From Serripes groenlandicus (lineage: Eukaryota; Mollusca; Bivalvia; Cardiida; Cardiidae), in the NCBI GenBank assembly GCA_031761405.1, contig JASEVX010000001.1:198497640-198561639 (forward strand): a stretch of 64,000 bases of DNA, in the 5' to 3' direction. Below are positions 1 to 8,884 of this stretch, piece by piece. How positions within the stretch are numbered: position 1 is the stretch's first letter; the number at the start of each line of letters is the position of its first letter. The notes under the pieces are model-generated. The model worked only from the letters and a program-made list of their open reading frames with translations, was not told the origin of the DNA and ran no database searches. The position numbers and the translations under genes were made by a program.

Positions 1-7
1 ACACACA

Positions 8-56
8 CGATATAACTGAAATAATGCTGAAAGCAGCATAAAACACCAATAAAATA
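8..56 (+). repeat. SINE-A 3' tail fragment
   Basis: This carries the words GATATAACTGAAA, then a degenerate TGTTGAAAGC and CATAAAACACCAAT. These form the shared 3' tail of the SINEs in this window. Only the tail is present; the head lies off the window or was lost. Confidence 0.6.
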
Positions 57-233
57 TTATCAGTTGCAGTGTCTTTCTTATACGTTGGAAATGGTTAAAA
101 GAGTGATATATCATAGTGTGTCTAGGTCTCTGGTCTAGGTCTCTGGATCTATTATACTTCAATGTTTGACAAGTTGATGACTATATACAGTACTGAGAAA
201 AGCTTTTTACAAATGTTAAATTATCATCTCCAT

Positions 234-459
234 TTAACCCCTTTTCTCATATAGATGCTTTCTGACGCCTATGCAGCAGACAGCTTTTTGAAAACATAGT
301 GACAAAAGAAGAAATGACTCAAAACAAGCAACTTCTCCTTTTGCCACAATGTTTTCCACTTTTAATCATAGGTTATCCATTCACTTATAGAGATTTTCTA
401 TTTTTTGACAAAATATGTTGTCTGCTGCATAATTGTTGTATGAGGGAAAGGGTTGAAGA
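234..459. mobile_element. Repeat P: palindromic MITE-like copy
   Basis: An AACCCCTTTTC edge leads to GCAGCAGACAG and then to AACATAGTGACAAAAG. These are mirrored further on by CTTTTGCCACAATGTTTT, TTGTCTGCTGCAT and GGGAAAGGGTTG. The two halves are therefore approximate reverse complements, as in a foldback MITE. Reading frames crossing it are not credible genes. Similar copies lie near 4.4, 14.2, 34.7, 39.9, 43.5-44.2, 50.5 and 54.4 kb. Confidence 0.55.
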
Positions 460-559
460 ATTAAATTGTAATTATATCTTTCTTTCCATCTTCCATAAAG
501 GCAAAACAGACTGGATGTTATGGAATGACCAGATGTGGTTGTTTCTTGCATACTTTTGT

Positions 560-1105
560 TACAAATCATATGACGTATCAGTATTGTAACATATGGTACC
601 TGTACACCGGATACAAGGCTACAGTACACCTCGAGTTTATATCCCGTTACAAATCATATGACGTATCAGTATTGTAACATATGGTAAATATACGCCGGGA
701 GCCAGGCTACAGTACACCTCGAGTTTATATCCCGTTATAAATTATATGACGTATCAGTATTGTTACATATGGTACATGTACGCCGGATACCAGGCTCCAG
801 TACACCTCGTGTTTATATCCCGTTACAAATCATATGACGTATCAGTATTGTTACATATGGTACCTGTACGCCAGGAACCAGGTTACAGTACACCTCGAGT
901 TTATATCCCGTTATCATATGACGTATCAGTATTGTTACATATGGTACATGTACGCCGGATACCAGGCTACAGTACACCTCGAGTTTATATCCCGTTATCA
1001 TATGACGTATCAGTATTGTTACATATGGTACATGTACGCCGGATAACAACAGTACACCTCGAGTTTATATCCCGTTATCATATGACGTATCAGTATTGTT
1101 ACAAC
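560..1105. repeat. 80-88 bp minisatellite, about 7 copies
   Basis: The word CATATGACGTATCAGTATTG recurs near 567, 655, 743 (variant), 831, 915, 999 and 1079, giving spacings of 88, 88, 88, 84, 84 and 80 bp. Later units have lost 4-8 bp. Each unit also holds ATATGGTAC and CAGTACACCTCGAG. The array ends next to the splice donor of the minus-strand exon at 1115-1318, so it probably sits in that gene's intron. Reading frames through it are repeat read-throughs. Confidence 0.9.
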
Positions 1106-1114
1106 GTGTCTTAC

Positions 1115-1318
1115 CCATCGGCGTTCTAAGCCAGTTTTGCCCCGATGCCCAATTTTGTAACGCCCGTACTGCACTGTCTCTATCCTTATCATTCCGCTCA
1201 TTCAGTTCTTTCTTAGCTCTTGCCTTACTGGCTTTGTCCAATTGACTTGTATACTGCTTATCTCCTGAAACATGTAATCCATTACTAGAGCTGTATTCAG
1301 GAGCGTCTTCAAGAGGCA
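1115..1318 (-). CDS. Exon of a CRAL-TRIO / alpha-tocopherol-transfer-like protein (partial gene)
   Basis: The minus strand gives 67 intact codons bounded by a splice acceptor (TTATAG just before 1318) and a good donor (GTAAGA at 1114-1109). The peptide contains KARAKKELNE, DRDSAVRALQNW and NWLRTP. That order (basic helix, ELNE, a helix with A-x-x-AL-x-x-W, then a Leu-x-x-Pro turn) matches the start of the CRAL-TRIO N domain in alpha-tocopherol-transfer and retinal-binding relatives, which bind small lipids in the cytosol. The exon starts with TG after the acceptor, so an ATG could be split across the upstream junction; the GTG at its edge is not a real start. Downstream exons with the lipid pocket would lie left of position 1. 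This may be a live gene edge or an isolated duplicated exon. The family call rests on motif recall, not a search. Confidence 0.6.
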
Positions 1319-1337
1319 CTATAAGTTAATGTATTAC

Positions 1338-1716
1338 ATTAAACCACCTTGGATGGATAGTGATAGAGCATCTTCCTCGGGGCGGGACGTCGCGAGTTCA
1401 ATCCACGACCTGGTCATGCCAAAGACTTATGTCAGATCGTCCTCGGAACTAATTGTTGATTTGAGCTATAGACTCTGCGTAATGTATCCACCCAGATCAA
1501 CCTGCTCAGTCCGCACAGGCTAATATGGACTGATACTTTCCGTCTCAGAGGGATTGTGGTATTGAGTAATGATTCCTGAAACATAAAATCAACAGTGTCT
1601 GCCCGGATAAGCCTGTCAGGATAAATGGACAAGTATTACTGGTAACTTACCCAGAAAACGCCGTGATATAACTGAAAGAGTGTTGAAAGTGGGGTAAAAA
1701 CACCAATCAATCAATG
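1338..1716 (+). mobile_element. SINE-A copy interrupted by a MITE-B fragment
   Basis: The head has an A-box-like TAGTGATAGAGCAT and a B-box-like GAGTTCAATCC at 1350-1412. The tail has TAAATGGAC, GGTAACTTACCCAG, CGCCGTGATATAAC and a CAATCAATCAA end at 1620-1715. Between them, about 1470-1608 is MITE-B sequence (CTCTGCGTAATGTATC and AATGATTCCTGAAAC). A MITE therefore inserted into a SINE, or the two recombined. Confidence 0.7.
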
Positions 1717-2049
1717 TAGAGAATCGTCATATGTTTGCATGTTGGAATGGAATGGAATGGAATGTACAAACGTTGACATCTATTTTCTTTACTAATTGAT
1801 AAATACCTCGACCGTCATTATACATGGGCCTTGTACAAACAAATTGACATTCTGTTAACCAAATGTCAACAACAGACACTTGAATTCAGATGGTTCACTT
1901 CCTTTTCTGAAAAGGACTGTCTACAGAGAATTGGGTCACAAATAAGTGAAATAACACATAGCATCTACGAGCCTTCAGAGGAGTGTGACATGCCAGTATA
2001 AGGAACATATATTAATACTAATACTAATAATTATAATAATAATGATAAT
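1717..2049. other. No gene; short microsatellites
   Basis: This holds four GGAAT units near 1743-1763 and an AT-rich trinucleotide tract (ACTAAT/AATAAT) near 2010-2052. Nothing coding is visible. Confidence 0.6.
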
Positions 2050-2283
2050 ATTACGTCGCGGGTTTATATCCCGATTGGGTCATACCAAAGACTTTGAAAT
2101 TATAGTAAATGTTTTCATTCCTTTGTGCTCAGGATCGTGGGGTTAACAACCTAACTGACTCGCTGATGTCAAGATGAAAGTAGTACTCTTGACTCGCTGA
2201 TGTCAAGAAGAAAGTAGTACTGGTAACTTATTCAGGAAACGCCCTGATATAACGGATAAATGTTGAAAGCGTAGTAAAACACG
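2050..2283 (+). mobile_element. SINE-A copy with an internal duplication
   Basis: It runs from the B-box region (GGGTTTATATCCCG) through the linker (CATACCAAAGACTTT) and the body (CTGACTCGCTGATGTCA) to the tail (CCTGATATAACGG). A piece of about 33 bp containing GACTCGCTGATGTCAAGA is duplicated near 2155-2220. The A-box head is missing. Confidence 0.7.
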
Positions 2284-2327
2284 ACACAGACAATATTTAT
2301 TGTGATCAAAAGGATAATAACAATATG

Positions 2328-2555
2328 CGCCGTTACACGAGAAAACCAACACTATGATCTCTGCATAATGTATCGAGCCGGATTAGCACGCGCAGCTAAT
2401 CCGAGCCGACACATTCCAAGGTAATGATTCCTGAAACAGAAAATCCACATGAAGCGAAATGTCTGTCCTGGTAATCCTGCGCGGCATGCTAAGGCTGATC
2501 CGGGTCGATACTTTACGCATAGTCCATACTGTTGGTTATCTCTGGGGAAAAGCTC
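2328..2555. mobile_element. MITE-B copy
   Basis: A left end like GAGCCGT..CGAGAAAACCAACA is followed by TCTGCATAATGTATCGA. The interior has AATGATTCCTGAAAC, and the right half has CTGATCCGGGTCGATAC, TTTACGCATAGTCCA and GTTGGTTATCTC. The two ends are imperfect inverted repeats. The family recurs near 11.3, 20.9, 37.5 and 38.4 kb. Confidence 0.65.
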
Positions 2556-2647
2556 TTATCATACCTTTCCAAGCAGACATGTCTGTTAATGTTCACTTCT
2601 CAAGTATATTTTGTGATTTGATTGACTCCACTGTATCGTTGTCTGAA

Positions 2648-2748
2648 ATAAGAAAACCATTATCAGTCTATCTAGACCCATAAGAAAACCATTATCAGTC
2701 TATCTAGACCCATAAGAAAACCATTATCAGTCTATCTAGACCCATTAG
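2648..2748. repeat. 32-bp tandem repeat, 3 copies
   Basis: AAGAAAACCATTATCAGTC begins at 2650, 2682 and 2714. The copies are nearly identical, which suggests a recent duplication. Confidence 0.9.
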
Positions 2749-2833
2749 AACGTGGCTAACGAAGAAATTGCTTAACATTATTATTTTATTAAATTCATTA
2801 TTAATGTATATGTTTAGTCTTCATTATGTTGAG

Positions 2834-3614
2834 GGGATCAATCTCCGGTCGTGTAATACCATACACTTTAAGACTGATAGTACATGGGATCAATCTCCGG
2901 TCGTGTGATACCAAATACTTTAAGACTGATAGTACATGGGATCGATCTCCGGTCGTGTGATACCAAATACTTTAAGACTGATAGTACATGGGATCAATCT
3001 CCGGTCGTGTGATACCAAATACTTTAAGACTGATAGTACATGGGATTGATCTCCGGTCGTGTGATACCAAATACTTTAAGACTGATAGTACATGGGATTG
3101 ATCTCCGGTCGTGTGATACCAAATACTTTAAGACTGATAGTACATGGGATCAATCTCCGGTCGTGTGATACCAAATACTTTAAGACTTATAGTACATGGG
3201 ATTAATCTCCGGTCGTGTGATACCAAATACTTTAAGACTGATAGTACATGGGATTGATCTCCGGTCGTGTGATACCAAATACTTTAAGACTGATAGTACA
3301 TGGGATCAATCTTCGGTCGTGTGATACCAAATACTTTAAGACTGATAGTACATGGGATCAATCTCCGGTCGTGTGATACCAAATACTTTAAGACTGATAG
3401 TACATGGGATTGATCTCCGGTCGTGTGATACCAAATACTTTAAGACTGATAGTACATGGGATCAATCTCCGGTCGTGTGATACCAAATACTTTAAGACTT
3501 ATAGTACATGGGATCAATCTCCGGTCGTGTGATACCAAATACTTTAAGACTGATAGTACATGGGATCAATCTCCGGTCGTGTGATACCAAATACTTTAAG
3601 ACTGATAGTACATG
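2834..3614. repeat. 52-bp minisatellite, about 15 copies, derived from SINE-A
   Basis: CTCCGGTCGTGT recurs at 2843, 2895, 2947 and onward at a 52-bp period. Variation is mostly at one position (ATCAATC, ATTGATC, ATCGATC). The unit (GGGATCAATCTCCGGTCG, then TACCAAATACTTTAAGAC) resembles the SINE-A stretch from the tRNA-like B box into the linker (GGTTCGATCCCCGGTC, CATACCAAATACTTTAAAA). The array therefore looks like an amplified piece of that SINE. Confidence 0.9.
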
Positions 3615-3892
3615 TAATGGCTTTCCCCTTTGTCGCTAAGTGCTGTATGGATTGTGGCTGATCAGGGTCTTGGTATATAACATTCGGTAGTACTAGCAAT
3701 TAACATAGGAAACATCATACTATAAACCATATACTGTGAGAAAATGCGTTAATCACCAATCCGTAAGTTTTCTGGCTTCGACTTGGTAACTTAGCAGATG
3801 CATTGGCTGTTTGAGCCCCGGGAATTATAAGTTGTATTAATGGTAAACAATGAAGTAATCACAACATTGTGTCACAATAAAGAAATGTTTAT
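3615..3892. other. No gene seen
   Basis: Unique-looking AT-rich sequence with no supported reading frame or repeat. Confidence 0.5.
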
Positions 3893-4085
3893 TCAAAATA
3901 ACCGAAAGTATTATTATAAGTAGTAGCAATTGTAGTTCTTGTAGTACATGTTGTGAAATAATTGCATAATTAAGTCCAAAATAACCGAGAGTAGTATTAT
4001 AAGTAGAAGTAAGTGTAGTACTTGTAGTACATGTTGTGAAATTGTGAAATAATTGCATAATTAAGTCCAAAATAAACGAAAGTAG
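3893..4085. repeat. 83-91 bp tandem repeat, about 2.3 copies
   Basis: CAAAATAACCGAAAGTA or variants begins near 3894, 3977 and 4068. Each is followed by a GTAGTACATGTTGTGAAAT segment. The minus-strand reading frame of 77 residues here is repeat-derived. Confidence 0.8.
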
Positions 4086-4387
4086 CCTTATGAGTAGTAG
4101 ATAATGAGAACTAGTAACACCATTGTGTCACACATATATAACACCATATCAACCAACCAAACCTTGTTTTAAAAGCGGCGTCAAATTGCGTCAAAACATG
4201 ATTTAACTATGATTTAACATACTGCGAACATTTAAATAAACTCACGTTTTATTATATTCAAGCGATTTTGTTAACACAGTGTCAAATGTTCAACGTGTTT
4301 TCTCGTGTGTACACTAGCGATCACAAGCGAGCCAGTTCATTGCTTCTTCTTATAAAGCGGAACGTTTAAACGCCCAACCATTGATCA
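4086..4387. other. No gene seen
   Basis: AT-rich sequence without a credible coding frame or identifiable repeat. Confidence 0.5.
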
Positions 4388-4636
4388 TTACGAGATGAAT
4401 GGTAACCATTTCCCACATACAACATAATCTGCAACAGACGACTTCTTGAAAACATACAGGTCAATATATGGAAAATCTCTTGAAATGAAGTTTTATTAAA
4501 GTTCAAAACGTTGTGGCAAAAGGATAAATTGCTCGTTTTGAGCAATTTCTCATTCTGTCACAATGTTTTTAAACGTTGTCTGCTGCAGAGGCGTAATAAA
4601 GCATGTATATGTTGGAAAGGGTTGAACAACGACACT
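4388..4636. mobile_element. Repeat P: well-preserved palindromic MITE-like copy
   Basis: The left arm holds AACCATTTCCCACATAC, CTGCAACAGACGACTT and GAAAACAT. The middle reads TTGTGGCAAAAGGATAAATT, then GCTCGTTTTGAGCAAT, a short hairpin. The right arm is TCACAATGTTTTTAAACG, TTGTCTGCTGCAGA and ATGTTGGAAAGGGTTG. It is the clearest copy for defining the family as a foldback of about 250 bp. Confidence 0.6.
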
Positions 4637-4787
4637 CAATCATTTCTTCGAGTCAAGTCACATGCAAAGACTAGCCTTCTGGACTATGGGATAACCGCAA
4701 ATAACCTCCCTGCTATCCGTCTTAAAATGGTTATGCATATGTCTTTATTAAAAGCCTTGTCCATGCATAGCAAGTTTAAACTCCACA

Positions 4788-4975
4788 CCGCCTCGATGGT
4801 GTAGTGCCTAGAACGGCATATACCTCGAGGCGGAAGACAATGGTTCCATCTCCTGTCGGGCCATACCAAATGCCTTAGAACCGGTAGCAGTGGCTACCCT
4901 CCTCGGCGCTCAGAGTTGCAGTAATAGCCTAACGACTTGTGTGCTCGTGTCAGAATATCCTTACCAGTAGTTAAC
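4788..4975 (+). mobile_element. SINE-A copy, 3' truncated
   Basis: The tRNA-like head (GATGGTGTAGTGCCTAGAA) is followed by CATACCAAATGCCTTAGAA, then the body words CTCCTCGGCGCTCAGAGTTG and GTGCTCGTGTCAG. The tail is missing. Confidence 0.65.
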
Positions 4976-5202
4976 TGGTCATTTACCACGGGAACGTCGT
5001 GGTAAAACTATTTAAAGCGTTGTTTAAGACCATTATAACCATGAAAACAAGTCCATTACTGACGTACTCCCGTTAACCTGTTTTGATAACCGGGATACAA
5101 GTAGAGACAGCTCGTTGTGTTATTATGTACTAGTAAAGAAAACAGAAAACGAAACGAAAGAAAACATTGACAAAGAACGTTTATGTAACTTTGTATTGTC
5201 GG

Positions 5203-5473
5203 CAAAGACACTCCAGAGTAAATCATTATAAATTATGCCTCTATCACAATAAATAACAAAGACACTACAGAGTAAATCATTATAAATTATGCCTCTATCA
5301 CAATAAATAACAAAGACACTACAGTTTAAATCATTATAAATTATGCCTCTATCACAATAAATAACAGAGACACTACAGAGTAAATCATTATAAAGTATGC
5401 CTCTATCACGATAAATAACAAATACACTACGAGTAAATCATTATAAATTATGCCTCTATCACAATAAATAACA
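5203..5473. repeat. 54-bp tandem repeat, 5 copies
   Basis: TTATGCCTCTATCACAATAA recurs with CCTCTATCAC at 5238, 5292, 5346, 5400 and 5453. Copies are highly similar. Confidence 0.9.
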
Positions 5474-5552
5474 GGACTAGATACGAAGGACTGAACTGGT
5501 CTTTTTCCAACAGTATCTCTCGTATGACTATATTAAACCCTATGTTGTGCGT

Positions 5553-5955
5553 ACCAACCTTGTGGTGAAGTGATAAAGGCTACCACCTTGTAGTATCGAC
5601 CAACCATGTGGTGAAGTGATAAAGGCTACCACCTTGGGTACAACAGACTGGGTTCAGATCCCCGGTCGGGTACCGAATACTTTAAAACAGTAATGACGGC
5701 TTCCTTACTTAGACCAGGTGGTGTAGTGGTAGAGCGTCCGGCTCGGGTGCGGGTTCGATCCCCGGTCCGGTCAAACCAACGACTTTAAAAATGGTAATTG
5801 CTGCCCTCCTTGGCGCTCAGGGTTGTGGGGTTAGCATTACGACTGACTGGCTGGTGTCAGTATAAATGGACCAGTAGTACTGGTAACTTACACAGGAAAC
5901 GCCGTGATATAACTGAAAAAGTGTTAAAAAAGGCGTAAAACATCAAAAAATCAAT
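5553..5955 (+). mobile_element. SINE-A, full-length copy preceded by duplicated heads
   Basis: This is the best SINE-A in the window. It has an A box (GTGTAGTGGTAGAGCG) and a B box (GGTTCGATCCCC) at 5708-5762. A body follows (TCCTTGGCGCTCAGGGTTG, GACTGACTGGCTGGTGTCAG, TAAATGGACCAG, GGTAACTTACACAG), then the tail CGCCGTGATATAACTGAAA ending at AAAAATCAA. Two head-like pieces (TGTGGTGAAGTGATAAAGGC) and one B-box piece (TCAGATCCCCGGTCGGGT) lie upstream at 5557-5690. It is a Pol III type retroposon, not a tRNA gene, because no proper anticodon arm exists between the boxes. Confidence 0.8.
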
Positions 5956-5961
5956 TCCTTT

Positions 5962-6160
5962 CTTAGCTCTAATGGTTATGGGAAGAGCATTACGGCTTAT
6001 GCATGGGAGGCAATATGACAACTACCGGTACTTACTTAGCTCTAATGGTTATGGGAAGAGCATTACGGCTTATGCATGGGAGGCAAGATGACAACTACCG
6101 GTATTACTACACAGTCAACACCTTGATATTACTAGAATAGTGTTGAAAGTGGCGAGAAAC
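5962..6160. repeat. 73-bp direct duplication plus a SINE tail
   Basis: CTTAGCTCTAATGGTTATGG starts at 5962 and again at 6035, and each copy runs to ACAACTACCGGTA. The copies differ at one base or so. A degraded tail (CACCTTGATATTACT, GTGTTGAAAGTGGCG) follows at 6115-6160. Confidence 0.85.
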
Positions 6161-6874
6161 GAAATTTGAAAAGCTTAGACAATATTCATACTACAGTCGA
6201 AATGCAGTGAAAGAGAAAATTCTTGTCTATTAGTTTCAAGCATATGAGATGTCATTTGTAATAACAAGTAGATCATTTGTCATTTGAATCCGTTCTCAGG
6301 AAAAGAAGGTACACGTTGACCTTTGCGGTCTACACTCTTCACATGTAACTTGCTTAAGCTTGTAAGAAGATTATGTCAACTTATATACGTTTTCATAAGA
6401 CTGGCCAGATATACATGAGTTATCCGATCCCACATTGTTTAGAAATTCAAAGGTGTACTTTTACCCACCCACGGGCTTATTTCATCTCAGTGGGTGCGTG
6501 AAACATTTCAAACTATACTGGGTTTTTGGGAAACACGTTTCCGTTTTATACTATATAGACTGCAGGCCTGACTTACGTTGCCATTTTCGCCGGGTTCGAA
6601 TCTTGTGAGAAGTTGAATCTTTGGGGTTTTCCAATGCAATCGGCGCTATTACTGTTTATCGATTGAGAAACAAGCTTTCAGCTGATATCAATCGATCACG
6701 CTCAATGTCTGCTTCTTTGAGACTTACTCAGTACTCGCGCTTTTTTTAGGAAAAGTCCCAAATGCAGAACCCGCCCATCACGGGACTTTTGTAGTGAAAG
6801 GCCGACGCTTCGACTACTGCATGAGTACCCAGGGAGAAGATATGGAGAGTGATTCATACAATAAATTTACTTTG
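6161..6874. other. No gene seen
   Basis: About 700 bp with no long open frame and no tandem structure. It contains scattered CpG near 6690-6830, but nothing that can be called. Confidence 0.5.
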
Positions 6875-7128
6875 TTTGTTTGTATTGTGTTTTACATCGC
6901 TTTCAACAACTGTTCATTTATATCACGGCATTTCCTGGGTAGGCTACCCATACTAGTCCATGTATCCTGACCTCAGCCAGTCAGTGGTAATGCTAACCTC
7001 GCACCACAGCCAGTCAGTCGTGATGCTAACCTCGCACCTCAGCCAGTCAGTCGTAATGCTAACCTCGCAACTCAGTCAGTCGTAATTCTAACCCCGCAAC
7101 CCTAACCGGCAAGGAGGGAAGACAATAC
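6875..7128 (-). mobile_element. SINE-A copy with locally tandem body
   Basis: Read on the minus strand, the tail (CGTGATATAAATGAAC region) is followed inward by GGTAGCCTACCCAGGAAATG and the body. The segment CAGCCAGTCAGTCGTAATGCT with its CTAACCTCGCA partner is repeated about four times at 6975-7095. The tRNA-like head is missing. Confidence 0.7.
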
Positions 7129-7488
7129 TACCATATATGAAAATAGTTGGTTAGAACTTAATTCACAAACTGTGTAAAATGAATAAATTTTAGCCAATTG
7201 TTTAAAACTAAATGTACACAGGAAAGTTGTGTTCGAAATTTATTTATACATCGCAACAAGAAAACAATGATAGAAAACCAAATAGAGAATAACAAACAGT
7301 GAAACAGATAAACAGGACCAGAACCAAGCATATTTCATAGGCCCTATTGGTTGACTATGTTCTTGGTGACAGATAAGTGTCACCTACTATAGCAGACATA
7401 CATGTACTTGAAGTTAGTGTTTCACCTGGAATATTGGCATCCTACTTTTTGAGTTGAAACCATTTTTCGAAAAAAAAAAGGGAAATAA
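7129..7488. other. No gene seen
   Basis: AT-rich sequence without a supported feature. Confidence 0.5.
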
Positions 7489-7767
7489 TTATGAACCTTT
7501 TCTCCTTTCCCTATAATGTTTTGACATTGCTATAGCAGTTAAGTTTATTTGTATCTGCTCCACCGGTTTGGCGAGGCCCATGTCACCTGGATAGAGACAG
7601 ACCAACCAGCCCATCCCCGCTGTCTGACTGTCGAGTAATAGGCAAAGTTTTATCTCGATTTTCCTATCATTGGCCATGGATTCTTCCAAAATGGAAAGAA
7701 GCAAGTCCATATACAAAATCAACATTGAAGGCGAAACGTGGAGCGCCATGGGTAAATTGCCCGACAT
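7489..7767 (-). CDS. Unassigned 92-residue reading frame
   Basis: A minus-strand frame opens with ATG at 7767 and stops near 7489. It is less AT-rich than its surroundings and is not built from a repeat, so it could be a small exon or gene. The peptide has a Leu/Met-rich segment near residues 15-30 (ILYMDLLLSILEE) and a basic end (KHYRERRKG). I do not recognise a family. There is no clear splice signal or homolog, so chance is a real alternative. Confidence 0.22.
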   Translation of the reverse strand: MSGNLPMALHVSPSMLILYMDLLLSILEESMANDRKIEIKLCLLLDSQTAGMGWLVCLYPGDMGLAKPVEQIQINLTAIAMSKHYRERRKGS

Positions 7768-8299
7768 TCACTACCACTTTATTAACAACAACATTACGAG
7801 CACTACCCATGTTTACAGATGAATCATGTCAATTCATTCCTCGACGGCCATGTCGAATAAAATCAACTTTTAATTTAATTGAGATCAAATAAAGCGTTCT
7901 TTGTTTATTAATTTAGGAACTTCTCATTATTATGACAGTGGTTCACCAAAAAGGGGGAAATATATCCATATTCTTACTTAAAACAACCAATAACAATACT
8001 TTAAAATATTGCATCGATTTATGTTTTGAAAACCAATGTTAAGAGGGGTTTAGTCTACAGGGTTGGTGTTTAGGAAAGGTTACGTTACAGTGAAATGCCA
8101 CTTATTTACACTGGTCGGTTCAGTAAAGTTACATGTAACTGTAATTTCGTTGATCCGAGATCGCCCTTAAGGTCACGCCAATCGCTTATGCAAAACAAAG
8201 TCAGAATCCTCAACTCATTCGGTCGAAGAGGTGACGGAAACAATATCAGTATCATTACTCCCGAAAACGAACGATTTTAAAAAAAGGGGTCAAATTATT
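7768..8299. other. No gene seen
   Basis: AT-rich sequence. A 61-residue frame at 8095-8280 runs into the next repeat and is not supported. Confidence 0.5.
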
Positions 8300-8495
8300 T
8301 CCCCAATGGCTATGGTCACGATATCTGTGTATCTGTGTATTTCTACAATGGCTATGGTCACGATATCTGTGTATCTGTGTATTTCTACAATGGCTATAGT
8401 CACGATATCTGTGTATCTGTGTATTTCTACAATGGCTATTGTCACGATATCTGTGTATCTGTGTATTTCTACAATGGCTATAGTCACGATATATA
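8300..8495. repeat. 42-bp tandem repeat, about 5 copies
   Basis: CAATGGCTATGGTCACGATA recurs at 8304, 8346, 8388, 8430 and 8472. As 42 is a multiple of 3, the same peptide repeats in every copy on both strands, which explains the overlapping open frames of 116 and 91 residues. Confidence 0.9.
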
Positions 8496-8785
8496 ATAGT
8501 TGTTCGGTAGCGACACGGGATGTGAATCCAGGGGTTGTGAGTTCGAATCCCAGCTCGTCCATCATTCTTTACGACGTATGAAAAAGGTCACTGTGACAAG
8601 CATATTTGTCTCCTACCGATAGGCTTACAGTCTATGTGGAAAAGCAGCCAGTAACTTGGAAAGTCTGTTGTGTTGAGTTCTGGTATGAGAAAACCAGGAA
8701 TCACATGGGTATGTGAAGTGACCACCGTAATATGACTGAAAGATTGTTGAAAACGGCGTTAAACCCCTCAATCAACCCATAGTCA
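8496..8785 (+). mobile_element. SINE-B copy
   Basis: A tRNA-like B box (GTGAGTTCGAATCCCAGC) near 8535 is followed by CGTATGAAAAAGGTCA, TGACAAGCATATTTGTC, CTATGTGGAAAAGCAGCC, GAAAGTCTGTTGTGTTGAG and AAACCAGGAATCACATG. The tail is GTAATATGACTGAAAG, ATTGTTGAAAACGGCG and TTAAACC, the same tail type as SINE-A. Other copies lie at 21.3, 35.6 and 42.9 kb. Confidence 0.75.
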
Positions 8786-8884
8786 ATCAATATGAAGTAT
8801 ATGACTCTTCGAAAACACAAAGGCAAGAAAATTGAAAATCGAAAGGAATTGTTCTTCCTTTACCACAATGTTTCTAAAAAAAAA

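Noticed and set aside
1743..1763. Telomere- or satellite-like GGAAT run
   Set aside because: Only four units, so an ordinary microsatellite.
5708..5770. Functional tRNA gene
   Set aside because: A and B boxes are good, but the anticodon arm is missing and a SINE body follows.
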